This document shows, in pieces, positions 16,605-26,177 of a stretch of DNA of 64,000 nt; the stretch's first letter is position 1, and the number at the start of each line of letters is the position of its first letter. The notes under the pieces are model-generated. The model did no database searches. It saw only the letters and a program-made list of their open reading frames with translations, and was not told where the DNA came from. The stretch lies in assembly GCF_003853415.1 (NCBI RefSeq), contig NZ_QTPP01000006.1, positions 62,001 through 126,000 on the forward strand, in the 5' to 3' direction. Made by a program: the position numbers and the translations under genes. This stretch comes from Burkholderia sp. Bp9142 (GTDB lineage: Bacteria > Pseudomonadota > Gammaproteobacteria > Burkholderiales > Burkholderiaceae).

Positions 16605-17981
16605 ATGCAATCGAACACGGTCCATCCGTGCGATGAGGTGCTGCCGACCGGCAAGCTTGTAACGCTTGGTCTCCAGCACGTCCTCGTCATGTACGCCGGC
16701 GCGGTCGCCGTGCCGCTTATCGTCGGCGGCGCGCTGAAGCTGCCGAAAGACCAGATCGCGTTCCTGATCAGCGCCGATCTGTTTTCGTGCGGCATCGCCA
16801 CGCTGATCCAGACGCTCGGCCTGTGGATCTTCGGGATCCGCCTGCCCGTCATCATGGGCTGCACGTTCGCGGCCGTCGGCCCGATGATCGCGATCGGCAC
16901 CAACCCCGGCCTCGGCATGCTCGACATCTTCGGCTCGACCATCGCGGCCGGCATCATCGGCATCGTGCTCGCGCCGATGATCGGCAAGCTGTTGCGGTTC
17001 TTCCCGCCGGTCGTGGTCGGCACCGTGATCGCGGTGATCGGGCTGTCGCTGATGGAAGTCGGGATCAACTGGGCAGCCGGCGGCGTCGGCAACCCCGAAT
17101 ACGGCAGCCCCGTCTACCTCGGCCTGTCGCTGCTCGTGCTCACGCTGATCCTGCTGATCAACAAGTACGGCCGCGGTTTCCTCGCGAACATCTCGGTGCT
17201 GCTCGGCATCGTCGCCGGCTTCGTGATCGCGTTTGCGATCGGCCGCGTGAATACCGACGGCGTTGCACACGCACCGTGGGTCGGCTTCGTGATGCCGTTC
17301 CACTTCGGCCTGCCGCACTTCGACCCGCTGTCGATCGCGACGATGGTCACGGTGATGTTCGTCACGTTCATCGAATCGACCGGCATGTTCCTCGCGGTCG
17401 GCGACATGGTTGATCGTCCGGTCAACCAGGAACGCCTCGTGCGCGGCCTGCGCGTCGACGGCCTCGGCACGCTGATCGGTGGCATCTTCAACTCGTTCCC
17501 GCATACGTCGTTCTCGCAGAACGTCGGCCTGATCGGCGTGACGGGCGTGAAGAGCCGGTTCGTCTGCGCAACGGGCGGCGTGATCCTGGTGATGCTCGGC
17601 CTGTTCCCGAAGATGGCGCAGGTCGTCGCGTCGGTGCCGCCGTTCGTGCTCGGCGGCGCGGGCATCGTGATGTTCGGGATGGTGGCGGCCAACGGCATCA
17701 AGGTGTTGTCGAAGGTCGACTTCGTGAACAACGCGCACAACCTGTTCATCGTCGCCGTGAGCGTCGGCATGGGCCTCGTGCCGGTCGTGTCGCCGCACTT
17801 CTTCTCGAAGCTGCCGCCCGCGCTCGCTCCGATCCTGCACAGCGGCATCCTGCTCGCGTCGGCCGCCGCCGTGATCCTGAACATCGTGTTCAACGGCGTG
17901 AAGGGCGAGAAGGACGCGCGTTGCGACATCCGCCGCGCAGGGCATGACTTCGACGGACGCCCGGCCGACGTGCATCATTGA
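16605..17981 (+). CDS. NCS2-family purine (probably xanthine/uric acid) permease
   Basis: A 458-residue membrane protein with 12 or more hydrophobic segments. It carries the nucleobase-ascorbate transporter signature Q-N-V-G-L-I-G-V-T-G near residue 305 and an acidic T-F-I-E-S-T-G-M-F motif near residue 250, where these transporters bind substrate. It imports a purine with protons or sodium. The A-T-G-G-V-I-L-V-M-L-G-L-F-P-K segment is typical of the xanthine/urate branch rather than uracil permeases. The ATG at 16605 is preceded by GGAG; an in-frame start at 16539 lacks support. It is a single-gene unit with a terminator at 18020. Confidence 0.88.
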   Translation: MQSNTVHPCDEVLPTGKLVTLGLQHVLVMYAGAVAVPLIVGGALKLPKDQIAFLISADLFSCGIATLIQTLGLWIFGIRLPVIMGCTFAAVGPMIAIGTNPGLGMLDIFGSTIAAGIIGIVLAPMIGKLLRFFPPVVVGTVIAVIGLSLMEVGINWAAGGVGNPEYGSPVYLGLSLLVLTLILLINKYGRGFLANISVLLGIVAGFVIAFAIGRVNTDGVAHAPWVGFVMPFHFGLPHFDPLSIATMVTVMFVTFIESTGMFLAVGDMVDRPVNQERLVRGLRVDGLGTLIGGIFNSFPHTSFSQNVGLIGVTGVKSRFVCATGGVILVMLGLFPKMAQVVASVPPFVLGGAGIVMFGMVAANGIKVLSKVDFVNNAHNLFIVAVSVGMGLVPVVSPHFFSKLPPALAPILHSGILLASAAAVILNIVFNGVKGEKDARCDIRRAGHDFDGRPADVHH

Positions 17982-18019
17982 TCGGTCTGCGCCGATCCAC
18001 GGCGCGATGCGGCAAAGAA

Positions 18020-18047
18020 AAAACGCCACGGCTTGCCGTGGCGTTTT
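18020..18047. terminator. Terminator after the purine permease gene
   Basis: AAAACGCCACGG (18020-18031), loop CTTG and CCGTGGCGTTTT (18036-18047) form a perfect 12-bp stem with T-rich ends on both strands. It lies 38 bases after the permease stop. Confidence 0.85.
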
Positions 18048-18131
18048 GCTTTGCATGGGCGGGCGCACGATGCAGGCGGCGATGTCGGCGGTAACCGTCC
18101 GCACTCGCTGCAAACCGGCCGCACAAAAGAA

Positions 18132-18157
18132 ACGCCACGGACTTTCGTCCGTGGCGT
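18132..18157 (-). terminator. Terminator of the RND efflux operon
   Basis: ACGCCACGGAC (18132-18142), loop TTTC and GTCCGTGGCGT (18147-18157) form a perfect 11-bp stem. On the minus strand the hairpin is followed by a T-rich tract. It lies about 70 bases beyond the outer-membrane factor stop at 18225. Confidence 0.75.
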
Positions 18158-18224
18158 CGTCGCATTCCGGGGACCGCGACTTCAGCGAACCGGAGCGGTC
18201 GCCCGCCCCTGCCCGCCGTCGTGC

Positions 18225-19751
18225 TTACCCGTTCGTCGCCGCTGCCGACGCAGGCGCCGGTGCGGCCGCCTTGTCGTAGTCGACCGTCTGGTCCGGCGCG
18301 CGCGGCGTCTCGCCGGCCTGCTGGATCCAGCCGCCGCCCAGCGCACGATACAGATCGACCAGGTTCGTCCAGCGGGCCAGACGCGCGTTGATCAGCGACT
18401 GCTGCGCGGTGTACAGATCGGTTTGCGCGGTCAGCACCGACAGGTAGCTGTCGACGCCGTTCTTGTAGCGCAGGTCCGACAGATCGAAACGACGCTGCTG
18501 CGCGTGCTCGTTGCGCTCGAGCGCGGCGATCTGCTGGTCGTACGTGCCGCGTGCGGCCAGGCCGTCGGACACTTCGCGGAACGCCGACTGGATCGCCTTC
18601 TCGTAGTTGGCGATCTCGATGCGCTTCTGCACGTTCGCGAGGTTCAGGTTCGCGATGTTCTGCCCGCCTTCGAAGATCGGCATCGTGATCTGCGGCGCGA
18701 ACGACCACGCCGCCGTGCCGGCCTTGAACAGGCCGCCGAGCGTCGGGCTGCCGGTGCCGAACGCGCCCGTCAGCGAGATGCGCGGGAAGAACGCCGCGCG
18801 TGCCGCACCGATGTTCGCGTTCGCGGCCAGGAGCGTCTGCTCGGCCTGCATCACGTCCGGACGACGCGTCAGCAGGTCGGACGGCAGGCCGGCCGGCACG
18901 TCCGTCAGCAGGTTCTGCGCGTCGAGCGGCATGCCCGCCGGCAGATCGTCCGGCAGCGGCTCGCCGATCAGCAGCACCAGTGCGTTCAACGCCTGCGCAC
19001 GCGCACGTGCCTGTGCCTGCTGGTTCGACAGCGCCTGCTCGACCACCGTCTGCGCCTGACGCAGCTCGAGCTCGGAGCCCGTGCCGTTGTCGAACTGCAG
19101 CTTCGTCAGGTCGTACGACGCCTGCGCGGTCTTCAGCGTGTTTTCCGTGACCTTCAGCAGGTCGTCGGTCGACAACAGCGTCAGGTACTGATCCGCGACC
19201 TGCGACACGAGCGAGATCTCGGTGGCCTGCCGTGCATACGACGTCGACAGGTATTGCGCGAGCGCCTGGTCCTTCAGGCTCTGCACGCGGCCGAACAGGT
19301 CGAGCTCCCACGACGCGGACAGGCCGACGTTGTAGGCGCGCGAGATATACGGCGCGCCCGTCGTCGACAGGCCCCGCGGCACACGCTGGATATTGCCCGT
19401 GCCCGTGCCGTCGAGCGTCGGGAACAGGCCGGCGCGCGTGATCTGGTACTGCGCGCGCGCCGCCTCGATGTTCAGCACCGCGACCCGCAGGTCGCGGTTG
19501 TTCTTCAGCGCGATCTCGATCAGCCGCTGCAGGCGCGGATCGACGAAGAATTCGCGCCAGCCGATGGCGGTCGCCGCCTGGCCGTTCGCGCTGCGCGCGC
19601 CGGCAGCACCCGGCTGCGTCGCATAGACGCCGTCGGCCGGGTACGCCGGTGCGACGGGCGCGTCGGGCCGCGTGTAATGCGGCGCCATCGTGCAACCCGT
19701 GGCAAGGAGCGCGACCGCGATTGCAGTCAAAGCGTGTTTTTGCATCATCAC
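18225..19751 (-). CDS. oprB: Outer membrane channel lipoprotein of the RND efflux pump (OprB/OprM type)
   Basis: The 508-residue protein has a lipoprotein signal with the lipobox L-L-A-T-G-C near residue 20, then two outer-membrane efflux protein repeats of the NodT/OprM family. Features such as [15 protein letters not shown] near the N-terminus and Y-x-N-G-V-D-S-Y-L near residue 445 are typical. It forms the trimeric exit duct for drugs pumped by the upstream RND protein. Its start overlaps the stop of the pump gene (ATGA, 19748-19751). The homologous set is BpeAB-OprB in B. pseudomallei and pump RND-4 in B. cenocepacia; this assignment is from family resemblance and gene order. Confidence 0.93.
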   Translation of the reverse strand: MMMQKHALTAIAVALLATGCTMAPHYTRPDAPVAPAYPADGVYATQPGAAGARSANGQAATAIGWREFFVDPRLQRLIEIALKNNRDLRVAVLNIEAARAQYQITRAGLFPTLDGTGTGNIQRVPRGLSTTGAPYISRAYNVGLSASWELDLFGRVQSLKDQALAQYLSTSYARQATEISLVSQVADQYLTLLSTDDLLKVTENTLKTAQASYDLTKLQFDNGTGSELELRQAQTVVEQALSNQQAQARARAQALNALVLLIGEPLPDDLPAGMPLDAQNLLTDVPAGLPSDLLTRRPDVMQAEQTLLAANANIGAARAAFFPRISLTGAFGTGSPTLGGLFKAGTAAWSFAPQITMPIFEGGQNIANLNLANVQKRIEIANYEKAIQSAFREVSDGLAARGTYDQQIAALERNEHAQQRRFDLSDLRYKNGVDSYLSVLTAQTDLYTAQQSLINARLARWTNLVDLYRALGGGWIQQAGETPRAPDQTVDYDKAAAPAPASAAATNG

Positions 19752-22700
19752 TGTCCCTTCTTCTCGTCGTCGCCGTGGCCGCCCTTCTCCGCCTCGTGCA
19801 TGTGATCCTGCGCAAGACGCAGCGCCTGGTCGACGTCTTCCTTCTCGCCGCTGAAGATCGCGCGGATCTTCACGAAGAACATCGGGATCATGAAGATCGC
19901 GAGGAACGTCGCCGTGATCATCCCGCCGATCACGCCGGTACCGATCGCGTGCTGGCTGGCCGAACCCGCGCCGTTGCTGATCGCGAGCGGCATCACGCCG
20001 AGAATGAACGCGAGCGACGTCATCAGGATCGGACGCAGCCGCAGGCGCGCCGCTTCCAGCGCGGCCTCGATCGGCCCCATCTTCTCCGTCTGCTGCAGTT
20101 CGCGCGCGAACTCGACGATCAGGATCGCGTTCTTCGCGGACAAGCCCACCGTGGTCAGCAGGCCGACCTGGAAGAACACGTCGTTCTCGAGGCCGCGCAT
20201 CGTCGCCGCGAGCAGTGCGCCCACGACGCCGAGCGGCACCACCATGATCACCGAGAACGGGATCGACCAGCTTTCATACAGGGCCGCGAGACACAGGAAC
20301 ACGACGAGGATCGAGATCGCGTACAGGATCGGCGCCTGCGAGCCGGACTGGATTTCCTGGAACGACAGGCCGGTCCACGAATAGCCGATACCGACCGGCA
20401 GCTTCTTCGCAAGCCCTTCCATCGCGGTCATCGCCTGGCCGGTCGACTTGCCCGGTGCGGCCTGACCCTGGATTTCCATCGCCGACACGCCGTTGTAGCG
20501 CTCGAGCTTCGGCGAACCGTACGTCCAGTGACCGGTCGCGAACGCGCTGAACGGCACCATCCCGCCCGAACCGTTGCGCACGTACCAGATGTTCATGTCC
20601 TCCGGCGTCATCCGGAACGGCGCGTCCGACTGCACGTACACCTTCTTGATCCGGCCGTCGGTGTCGAGGAAGTTGTTCACGTACTTCGACGCCCACGCGA
20701 TCGAGAACGTCTGGTCGATCGCATCCGCCGTCACGCCGAGCGCGTTCGCCTTCTCGCGATCGATGTCGACCTTGTACTGCGGCGTATCGTTCAGCCCGTT
20801 CGGACGCACGCCCTGCAGCGTCGGATCCTTCGAGGCCATCCCGAGCAGCTGGTTGCGAGCGGCCATCAGCGCATCGTGGCCGAGACCGGCGTTGTCCGTC
20901 AGCTCGAAGTCGAAGCCGGCGGCGGTGCCGAGTTCCGGAATCGACGGCGGGTTGAACGGGATCACGATCGCGTCCTTGTAGCCCGCGTAGCGGCCGAACA
21001 TCCGGCCGATCAGCGCCTGGACCTTCTGGTTCGCGTGCTGACGCTGCGAGTAGTCCTTCAGGCGCACGAACACGAGACCCGAGTTCTGGCCGCGGCCGGC
21101 GAAGCTGAAGCCGTTGACCGTGAACGCCGATTCGACGATTTCCTTCTCGTCCTTCAGCAGGTAGTCGGAAATGTTCGCGAGCGTCTTCGCGGTCGTTTCC
21201 TGCGTCGACCCCGACGGCGTCTGCACGATCACGAACATCAGGCCCTGGTCTTCATCGGGCAGGAACGACTTCGGCAGGCGCACGAACAGCAGGCCAACCG
21301 CGACGATCACGACCAGATAGATGATGAGCCAGCGGCCCGAGCGCTTGATCACGTGGTGCACGCCGACGTGGTACTTGTCGCGGCTGTTGTTGAACGTGCG
21401 GTTGAACCAGCCGAAGAAGCCCTTCTTCTCCTCGTGATGCCCTTGCGGGATCGGCTTGAGGATCGTCGCGCACAGTGCCGGCGTCAGAATCAACGCGACC
21501 AGCACCGACAGCACCATCGCCGACACGATCGTCAGCGAGAACTGACGATAGATCGCGCCGACCGAACCGCCGGAGAACGCGACCGGCACGAACACCGCCG
21601 ACAGCACGAGCGCCACGCCGACGAGTGCGCCGGTGATCTGGCCCATCGCCTTGCGGGTCGCCTCCTTCGGTGACAGCCCCTCTTCCGCCATCACGCGCTC
21701 GACGTTCTCCACCACCACGATCGCATCGTCCACCAGCAGGCCGATCGCGAGCACGAGGCCGAACATCGACAGCGTGTTGATCGAGAAGCCCACCAGCGAC
21801 ATGATCGCGAACGTGCCGAGCAGCACCACCGGCACCGCGATCGTCGGGATGATCGTGGCCCGCAGGTTCTGCAGGAACAGATACATCACGAGGAACACGA
21901 GCACGATGCCTTCGAGCAGCGTCTTGACCACTTCCTCGATCGACAGCTTCACGAACGGCGTCGTGTCGTACGGATACTTCACGACGAGGCCATGCGGGAA
22001 GAACGGTGCGAGCTCGTCGATCTTCGCGCGCACGGCCTTCGCGGTCGCGAGCGCGTTCGCGTTGGTCGCGAGCTGGATACCGAGCGCCGCGGTCGGCTGA
22101 CCGTTGTACTTCGTGTCGAAGTTGTAGTTTTCGCCGCCGAGGCCGATCTGCGCGACGTCCTTCAGGCGAACCTGCGAGCCGTCCTGGTTGACCTTCAGCA
22201 GGATGTTGCCGAACTGCTCGGGCGTCTGCAGCAGCGTCGATTCGGTGATCGTCGCCTGCAGCACGGTGCCCGGCTTGGCCGGCGTGCCGCCGATCTGGCC
22301 GCCCGCGATCTGCACGTTCTGCGCGGTGATCGCGCTCGTCACGTCGACCGGCGTGAGGCCGTAGTTGGTCAGGCGGGTCGGGTCGAGCCAGATCCGCATC
22401 GCGTACTGCGAGCCGAACAGCGTGACGGTACCGACGCCGTTCAGCCGGCTGATCGGGTCCTTCACGTGCGACGCCACGAAGTTCGCGAGGTCGTACTTGT
22501 TCATGCTGCCGTCTTCGGAGTTGAAGGCGAGCACCAGCAGGAAGCTGCTGCTCGACTTCGTCACCGACAGGCCGAGCTGCTGCACGACCTGCGGCAGAAC
22601 CGGCGTCGCGAGCGACAGCTTGTTCTGGACCTGGACCTGTGCGATGTCGGCGTTGGTGCCCGGCGCGAACGTCAGCGTGATCGTCGCGTTACCCGAGTCG

Positions 22701-22948
22701 TCACTCGTCGACGACATGTACAGGAAGTTGTCGAGACCGCTCATCTGCTGCTCGATCACCTGCGTCACCGTGTCTTCCACCGTCTTCGCGGAAGCGCCCG
22801 GGTAGTTCGCGGTGATCTGGATCGATGGCGGCGCGATCGTCGGATACTGCGCGATCGGCAGCGTGAAGATCGCCGCGACCCCGGCCAGCATCAGGATGAT
22901 GGCGATCACCCACGCGAAGATCGGGCGATCGATAAAAAACTTTGCCAT
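19748..22948 (-). CDS. bpeB: RND multidrug efflux pump inner membrane transporter (BpeB/AcrB type)
   Basis: The 1066-residue protein belongs to the HAE1 family. It starts [14 protein letters not shown] as AcrB/MexB homologues do. The proton-relay Asp pair is in [13 protein letters not shown] near residues 405-410. Two large periplasmic loops and 12 membrane helices fit the length. It is a proton-driven exporter of hydrophobic and amphiphilic drugs. The gene lies 15 bases after the adaptor gene and is coupled to the outer-membrane channel gene. Regulation is expected from the divergent TetR gene at 24616. Confidence 0.95.
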   Translation of the reverse strand: MAKFFIDRPIFAWVIAIILMLAGVAAIFTLPIAQYPTIAPPSIQITANYPGASAKTVEDTVTQVIEQQMSGLDNFLYMSSTSDDSGNATITLTFAPGTNADIAQVQVQNKLSLATPVLPQVVQQLGLSVTKSSSSFLLVLAFNSEDGSMNKYDLANFVASHVKDPISRLNGVGTVTLFGSQYAMRIWLDPTRLTNYGLTPVDVTSAITAQNVQIAGGQIGGTPAKPGTVLQATITESTLLQTPEQFGNILLKVNQDGSQVRLKDVAQIGLGGENYNFDTKYNGQPTAALGIQLATNANALATAKAVRAKIDELAPFFPHGLVVKYPYDTTPFVKLSIEEVVKTLLEGIVLVFLVMYLFLQNLRATIIPTIAVPVVLLGTFAIMSLVGFSINTLSMFGLVLAIGLLVDDAIVVVENVERVMAEEGLSPKEATRKAMGQITGALVGVALVLSAVFVPVAFSGGSVGAIYRQFSLTIVSAMVLSVLVALILTPALCATILKPIPQGHHEEKKGFFGWFNRTFNNSRDKYHVGVHHVIKRSGRWLIIYLVVIVAVGLLFVRLPKSFLPDEDQGLMFVIVQTPSGSTQETTAKTLANISDYLLKDEKEIVESAFTVNGFSFAGRGQNSGLVFVRLKDYSQRQHANQKVQALIGRMFGRYAGYKDAIVIPFNPPSIPELGTAAGFDFELTDNAGLGHDALMAARNQLLGMASKDPTLQGVRPNGLNDTPQYKVDIDREKANALGVTADAIDQTFSIAWASKYVNNFLDTDGRIKKVYVQSDAPFRMTPEDMNIWYVRNGSGGMVPFSAFATGHWTYGSPKLERYNGVSAMEIQGQAAPGKSTGQAMTAMEGLAKKLPVGIGYSWTGLSFQEIQSGSQAPILYAISILVVFLCLAALYESWSIPFSVIMVVPLGVVGALLAATMRGLENDVFFQVGLLTTVGLSAKNAILIVEFARELQQTEKMGPIEAALEAARLRLRPILMTSLAFILGVMPLAISNGAGSASQHAIGTGVIGGMITATFLAIFMIPMFFVKIRAIFSGEKEDVDQALRLAQDHMHEAEKGGHGDDEKKGQ

Positions 22949-22963
22949 GAAACAGGCTCCCTG

Positions 22964-24217
22964 TTATTGCGCGCTCGAAGCAGCGGCGGCGCTCGCCGGC
23001 GCTGCGCCCGATGCGGCGGCACCCGAGGCGGCGGCGGCCGGCGCGGCGGATGCGGCTGCACCCGATGCCGCATTGGCGGCCGGCAGCTGCGCCGCGACCG
23101 ACTTCACGGTCGCGCCCGGACGAACCTTGTCGACGCCCTGCACGATCACGCGGTCGCCCGCTTGCAGACCGCCTTCGACGACCCAGTTCTGCCCCTGCAT
23201 GCCGGTCGTCTTCAGCGGACGCGGCTCGACCTTGTTGCCCGCGTTCACGACCATCGCGATCGCCTGGCCCTTCTGGTCGTGCGTGACGCCGATCTGCGGC
23301 ACCAGGAACGCGTTCTCGTTCACGCCTTCCTCGATCCGTGCGCGCACGAACATCCCCGGCAGCAGCACGCGGCCCGGGTTCGGGAACACCGCGCGGATCG
23401 TCACCGAGCCCGTCGTCTGGTCGACCGTCACGTCCGAGAACTGCAGCTTGCCGGCCTCCGAGTAGGTCTTGCCGTCTTCCAGGATCAGCGACACCTTCGC
23501 CGCGCCCTGGCCGCTCGTCTTCAGGCGGCCGCTCTGCACGTCCTGGCGCAGCTTCAGCCCGTCGAGGCTCGACTGCGTCAGGTCGACGTAGACCGGATCG
23601 AGCTGCTGCACCGTCGACATCAGCGTCGCCTGGCTCGCCTGCACGTAGGCGCCCGGCGTCACTTGCGAAATGCCGACGCGGCCGGTGATCGGCGACACGA
23701 CGTCCGTATAGCCGAGGTTGATCTGTGCGGTATCGACCGCTGCCTTGCCGGCCGCGACGTCCGCCGCGGCCTGCCCTTGCGTGGCGACCGCGTTGTCGTA
23801 CTCCTGCTTGCTGACCGCGTTCGCGGCCACCAGCACCTTGTAGCGCGCGACCAGGGCGTTCTGCGTGACGAGGTTCGCCTGCGCCTTCGCGAGCGTCGCC
23901 TTCGCGCTGTTCAGCGCAGCGACGTACGGCGCCGGGTCGATCTTGTAGAGGCGCTGGCCGGCCTTGACGTCGCCGCCTTCGGTGAATTCACGGCGCAGCA
24001 CGATGCCGTCCACCCGTGCGCGGACCTGCGCGACGAGGAACGCGCTGGTGCGGCCCGGCAGTTCGGTGAAGATCGGCACGGATTGCGGCTCGACGGTGAC
24101 GACGCCGACTTCCGGCGTTTGCGGCGGCGGTGCCGATTCTTTTTTTCCGCAGGCAGCCAGGAAAACCGCGGCTGCCGCGACAGTGATCAAGCGGTATGGA
24201 ACCCGTTCGACGCGCAT
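22964..24217 (-). CDS. bpeA: RND efflux periplasmic adaptor lipoprotein (BpeA/AcrA type)
   Basis: A 417-residue membrane fusion protein. The signal peptide ends in the lipobox F-L-A-A-C near residue 21, followed by the hairpin and lipoyl domains and the segment G-Y-T-D-V-V-S-P-I-T-G-R-V-G near residue 165. The C-terminal 45 residues or so are almost entirely Ala, Ser, Gly and Pro, a low-complexity tail longer than in AcrA. The ATG at 24217 places the lipobox correctly; an in-frame start at 24274 would add 19 residues. It is the first gene of the efflux operon and bridges pump and outer-membrane channel. Confidence 0.93.
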   Translation of the reverse strand: MRVERVPYRLITVAAAAVFLAACGKKESAPPPQTPEVGVVTVEPQSVPIFTELPGRTSAFLVAQVRARVDGIVLRREFTEGGDVKAGQRLYKIDPAPYVAALNSAKATLAKAQANLVTQNALVARYKVLVAANAVSKQEYDNAVATQGQAAADVAAGKAAVDTAQINLGYTDVVSPITGRVGISQVTPGAYVQASQATLMSTVQQLDPVYVDLTQSSLDGLKLRQDVQSGRLKTSGQGAAKVSLILEDGKTYSEAGKLQFSDVTVDQTTGSVTIRAVFPNPGRVLLPGMFVRARIEEGVNENAFLVPQIGVTHDQKGQAIAMVVNAGNKVEPRPLKTTGMQGQNWVVEGGLQAGDRVIVQGVDKVRPGATVKSVAAQLPAANAASGAAASAAPAAAASGAAASGAAPASAAAASSAQ

Positions 24218-24615
24218 GGAGCGACCTCTGTGTGTAACCAATGGAATAAGTGCGGCGCCCGAGCGGAACGCCACACGGATGCGCCTCGCGGCGCAGATCG
24301 AACACCTGAATTACTGGACTGCTGGATACAGCAAGTCGGCACGAGACCTCCATGCCGACGAGATGCCGCGAACTGCGGACTGGTACTTTGGCGGGAATCA
24401 GCAGAGTGGGATATTAACTGATTGCCACTTTGGCCATTCGATCGTAGGGTGGTATTGTATATACATTCACGAATGTATGTAAAAAGCCCGCTTGCCCGTC
24501 GCCGACCGTCAAGTCTTACGAATTATTACCAGTCGCAAGCATAGCGGCTCCGCGCGGCAGCGACGAGAGTTGCAGACCCTATATTCACCTACGATCGATC
24601 CATTCAGGCCTGCAC
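24218..24615. other. Divergent promoter region of the efflux operon and its repressor
   Basis: This 398-bp region separates the adaptor gene (minus) from the TetR gene (plus). Apart from the operator at 24458-24481 no gene or other strong structure was found. The stretch around 24400-24560 is AT-richer than its surroundings, as expected of promoters. Confidence 0.7.
24458..24481. promoter_or_regulatory. AcrR/BpeR-type operator
   Basis: A 24-bp dyad has 11-base arms, TATATACATTC and GAATGTATGTA, around a central AC, with 10 of 11 positions pairing. It closely matches the E. coli AcrR operator, whose arms are built on TACATACATT and AATGTATGTA. It lies between the divergent efflux adaptor and TetR genes, so the TetR product is the likely binder and would repress both. 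Confidence 0.8.
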
Positions 24616-25257
24616 ATGGTCAGACGCACCAAGGAGGAGGCGCTCGAGACGCGCAACCGCATTCTCGACGCCGCCGAACACGTGTTCTTCGAGAAGGGCG
24701 TGTCGCACACGTCGCTCGCGGACATCGCCCAGCACGCCGGCGTGACGCGCGGCGCGATCTACTGGCATTTCGCGAACAAGAGCGAGCTGTTCGACGCGAT
24801 GTTCGACCGTGTGTTCCTGCCGATCGACGAACTCAAGCGGATGCCGCTCGACGCGCCCGGCGGCAATCCGCTCGACAAGATCCGCAAGATCCTGATCTGG
24901 TGCCTGCTCGGCGTGCAGCGCGACTCGCAGTTGCGGCGCGTGTTCAGCATCCTGTTCATGAAGTGCGAATACGTCGCGGACATGGAGCCGCTGCTGCAGC
25001 GCAACCGCGCGGGGATGAGCGAGGCGCTGCACGCGATCGACGCCGATCTCGCGGTGGCCGTGCGGCTCAAGCTGCTGCCCGAGCGGCTCGACACGTGGCG
25101 CGCGACGCTGATGCTGCACACGCTCGTCAGCGGTTTCGTGCGCGACATGCTGATGCTGCCCGACGAAATCGACGCCGAGCAGCATGCGGAACAACTCGTC
25201 GACGGCTGCTTCGACATGATGCGCTACAGCCCGGCGCTGCTGAAGACGGGCGGCTGA
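24616..25257 (+). CDS. bpeR: TetR-family repressor of the efflux pump (AcrR/BpeR type)
   Basis: The 213-residue protein has the TetR helix-turn-helix in residues 10-57, with T-R-N-R-I-L-D-A-A-E-H-V-F, D-I-A-Q-H-A-G-V-T-R-G-A-I-Y-W-H-F and K-S-E-L-F. The C-terminal ligand domain is like AcrR/TtgR. It starts M-V-R-R-T-K-E-E-A-L-E-T-R, the usual opening for this group. Its position divergent from the pump genes and the AcrR-like dyad upstream make it the local repressor, relieved by drug binding. The TCAC-like GGAGGAG near the start lies inside the coding region, so the ribosome-binding site is weak. Confidence 0.93.
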   Translation: MVRRTKEEALETRNRILDAAEHVFFEKGVSHTSLADIAQHAGVTRGAIYWHFANKSELFDAMFDRVFLPIDELKRMPLDAPGGNPLDKIRKILIWCLLGVQRDSQLRRVFSILFMKCEYVADMEPLLQRNRAGMSEALHAIDADLAVAVRLKLLPERLDTWRATLMLHTLVSGFVRDMLMLPDEIDAEQHAEQLVDGCFDMMRYSPALLKTGG

Positions 25258-25303
25258 CCGGCAGCCGCTCCGACGGCGCGGGGCGCGCCGTTCCATCGCC
25301 ATC

Positions 25304-25320
25304 GGCCGGTCGAACCGGCC
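25304..25320. terminator. Hairpin between convergent bpeR and hydrolase genes
   Basis: GGCCGGT, loop CGA and ACCGGCC form a perfect seven-base stem in the 114-bp gap between convergent genes. No T run follows on either strand, so this is a weak terminator candidate. Confidence 0.35.
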
Positions 25321-25371
25321 ATGCGCGGGCGCCAGCGGCGCCGCCCGATCCCCCTGCTCTCCCCGCCTCGC

Positions 25372-26025
25372 TCAGGCCGCCTTCGCGCGTTGCGCGCGGG
25401 CCCGCCGGTTCGACGCGGCCACCGAATCGCGCGTCGGCATCGCCGCGCCGCCCAGTCCCGCGATCCATGCATCGGTCGACATCACGGCCGCGAAATTCGA
25501 CTGGAACACGACCGTGTACGCGCGATGAATCTCTTCGGCGCTCGCCGCGCCTGCTTCGTTCTCGTACGGCAACGCGCCCGTCGCGTCCGCCAGGTACTCG
25601 ACGGCGAGCCCCGCGTGCGCCGCGTGATAGACCGTCGACGCATTGCAGTTGTGCGTCATGTAGCCGGCGACCGCGAGCGTGTCGATGCCGTGCGCGTCCA
25701 GCCACGCGCCGAGATCGGTACCGGCAAACGAGCTGGCCAGCGCCTTCACGATCAGGTGCGCATACGGCCGCTCGGCCACGACCGGATGCAGCGCGACGCC
25801 GTCCGTGCCGGGCGCGAAGATCGGCGCGCCCGCCGGCGCGACGTGCTGGACGACGATCACCGGCACGCCGGCCGCATGCGCGGCGTCGATCGCCCGGCCG
25901 ATGTTCGCAAGCGAGACGTCGACGGGCGGATACTCGATCGGCAGGTTGCCCGTCACGTATTCGTTCTGGACATCGATCACGATCAGGGCACGGCGTGACG
26001 CGGAAGGCGATACGGCGTTCGACAT
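25372..26025 (-). CDS. Isochorismatase-like cysteine hydrolase
   Basis: The 217-residue protein has the catalytic triad of the isochorismatase/nicotinamidase superfamily: Asp in V-I-D-V-Q-N-E-Y near residue 18, Lys in V-K-A-L-A-S-S-F near 93, and Cys in T-H-N-C-N-A-S-T near 128. The ATG at 26025 has GGAG eight bases upstream; an in-frame start at 26094 would run into the shared regulatory region. It is divergent from a GlxA-type AraC regulator, a frequent pairing, with a dyad between them. Substrates in this superfamily include nicotinamide, N-carbamoyl compounds and isochorismate, and none can be chosen here. Confidence 0.88.
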   Translation of the reverse strand: MSNAVSPSASRRALIVIDVQNEYVTGNLPIEYPPVDVSLANIGRAIDAAHAAGVPVIVVQHVAPAGAPIFAPGTDGVALHPVVAERPYAHLIVKALASSFAGTDLGAWLDAHGIDTLAVAGYMTHNCNASTVYHAAHAGLAVEYLADATGALPYENEAGAASAEEIHRAYTVVFQSNFAAVMSTDAWIAGLGGAAMPTRDSVAASNRRARAQRAKAA

Positions 26026-26122
26026 GGCAGGCTCCGGGTTCGGCCGCGCCGCCTCGCTCCGGAACGGAGCGGCCAGCAGCGCGATGTGATGCATTGTCGG
26101 ATCGCATCGCGCTCGCGGACAG

Positions 26123-26157
26123 TGGCCCGATTGCCATTCTTCGATAGAATCGGGCCA
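26123..26157. promoter_or_regulatory. Inverted repeat between the hydrolase and GlxA-type regulator genes
   Basis: TGGCCCGATT at 26123-26132 and AATCGGGCCA at 26148-26157 are perfect inverted repeats of 10 bases separated by 15 bases. The site lies in the middle of the 152-bp divergent gap, 21 bases before the regulator's start. The AraC-family product is the likely binder. Confidence 0.55.
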
Positions 26158-26177
26158 TCGCCATTCCGGAGCCCGTC

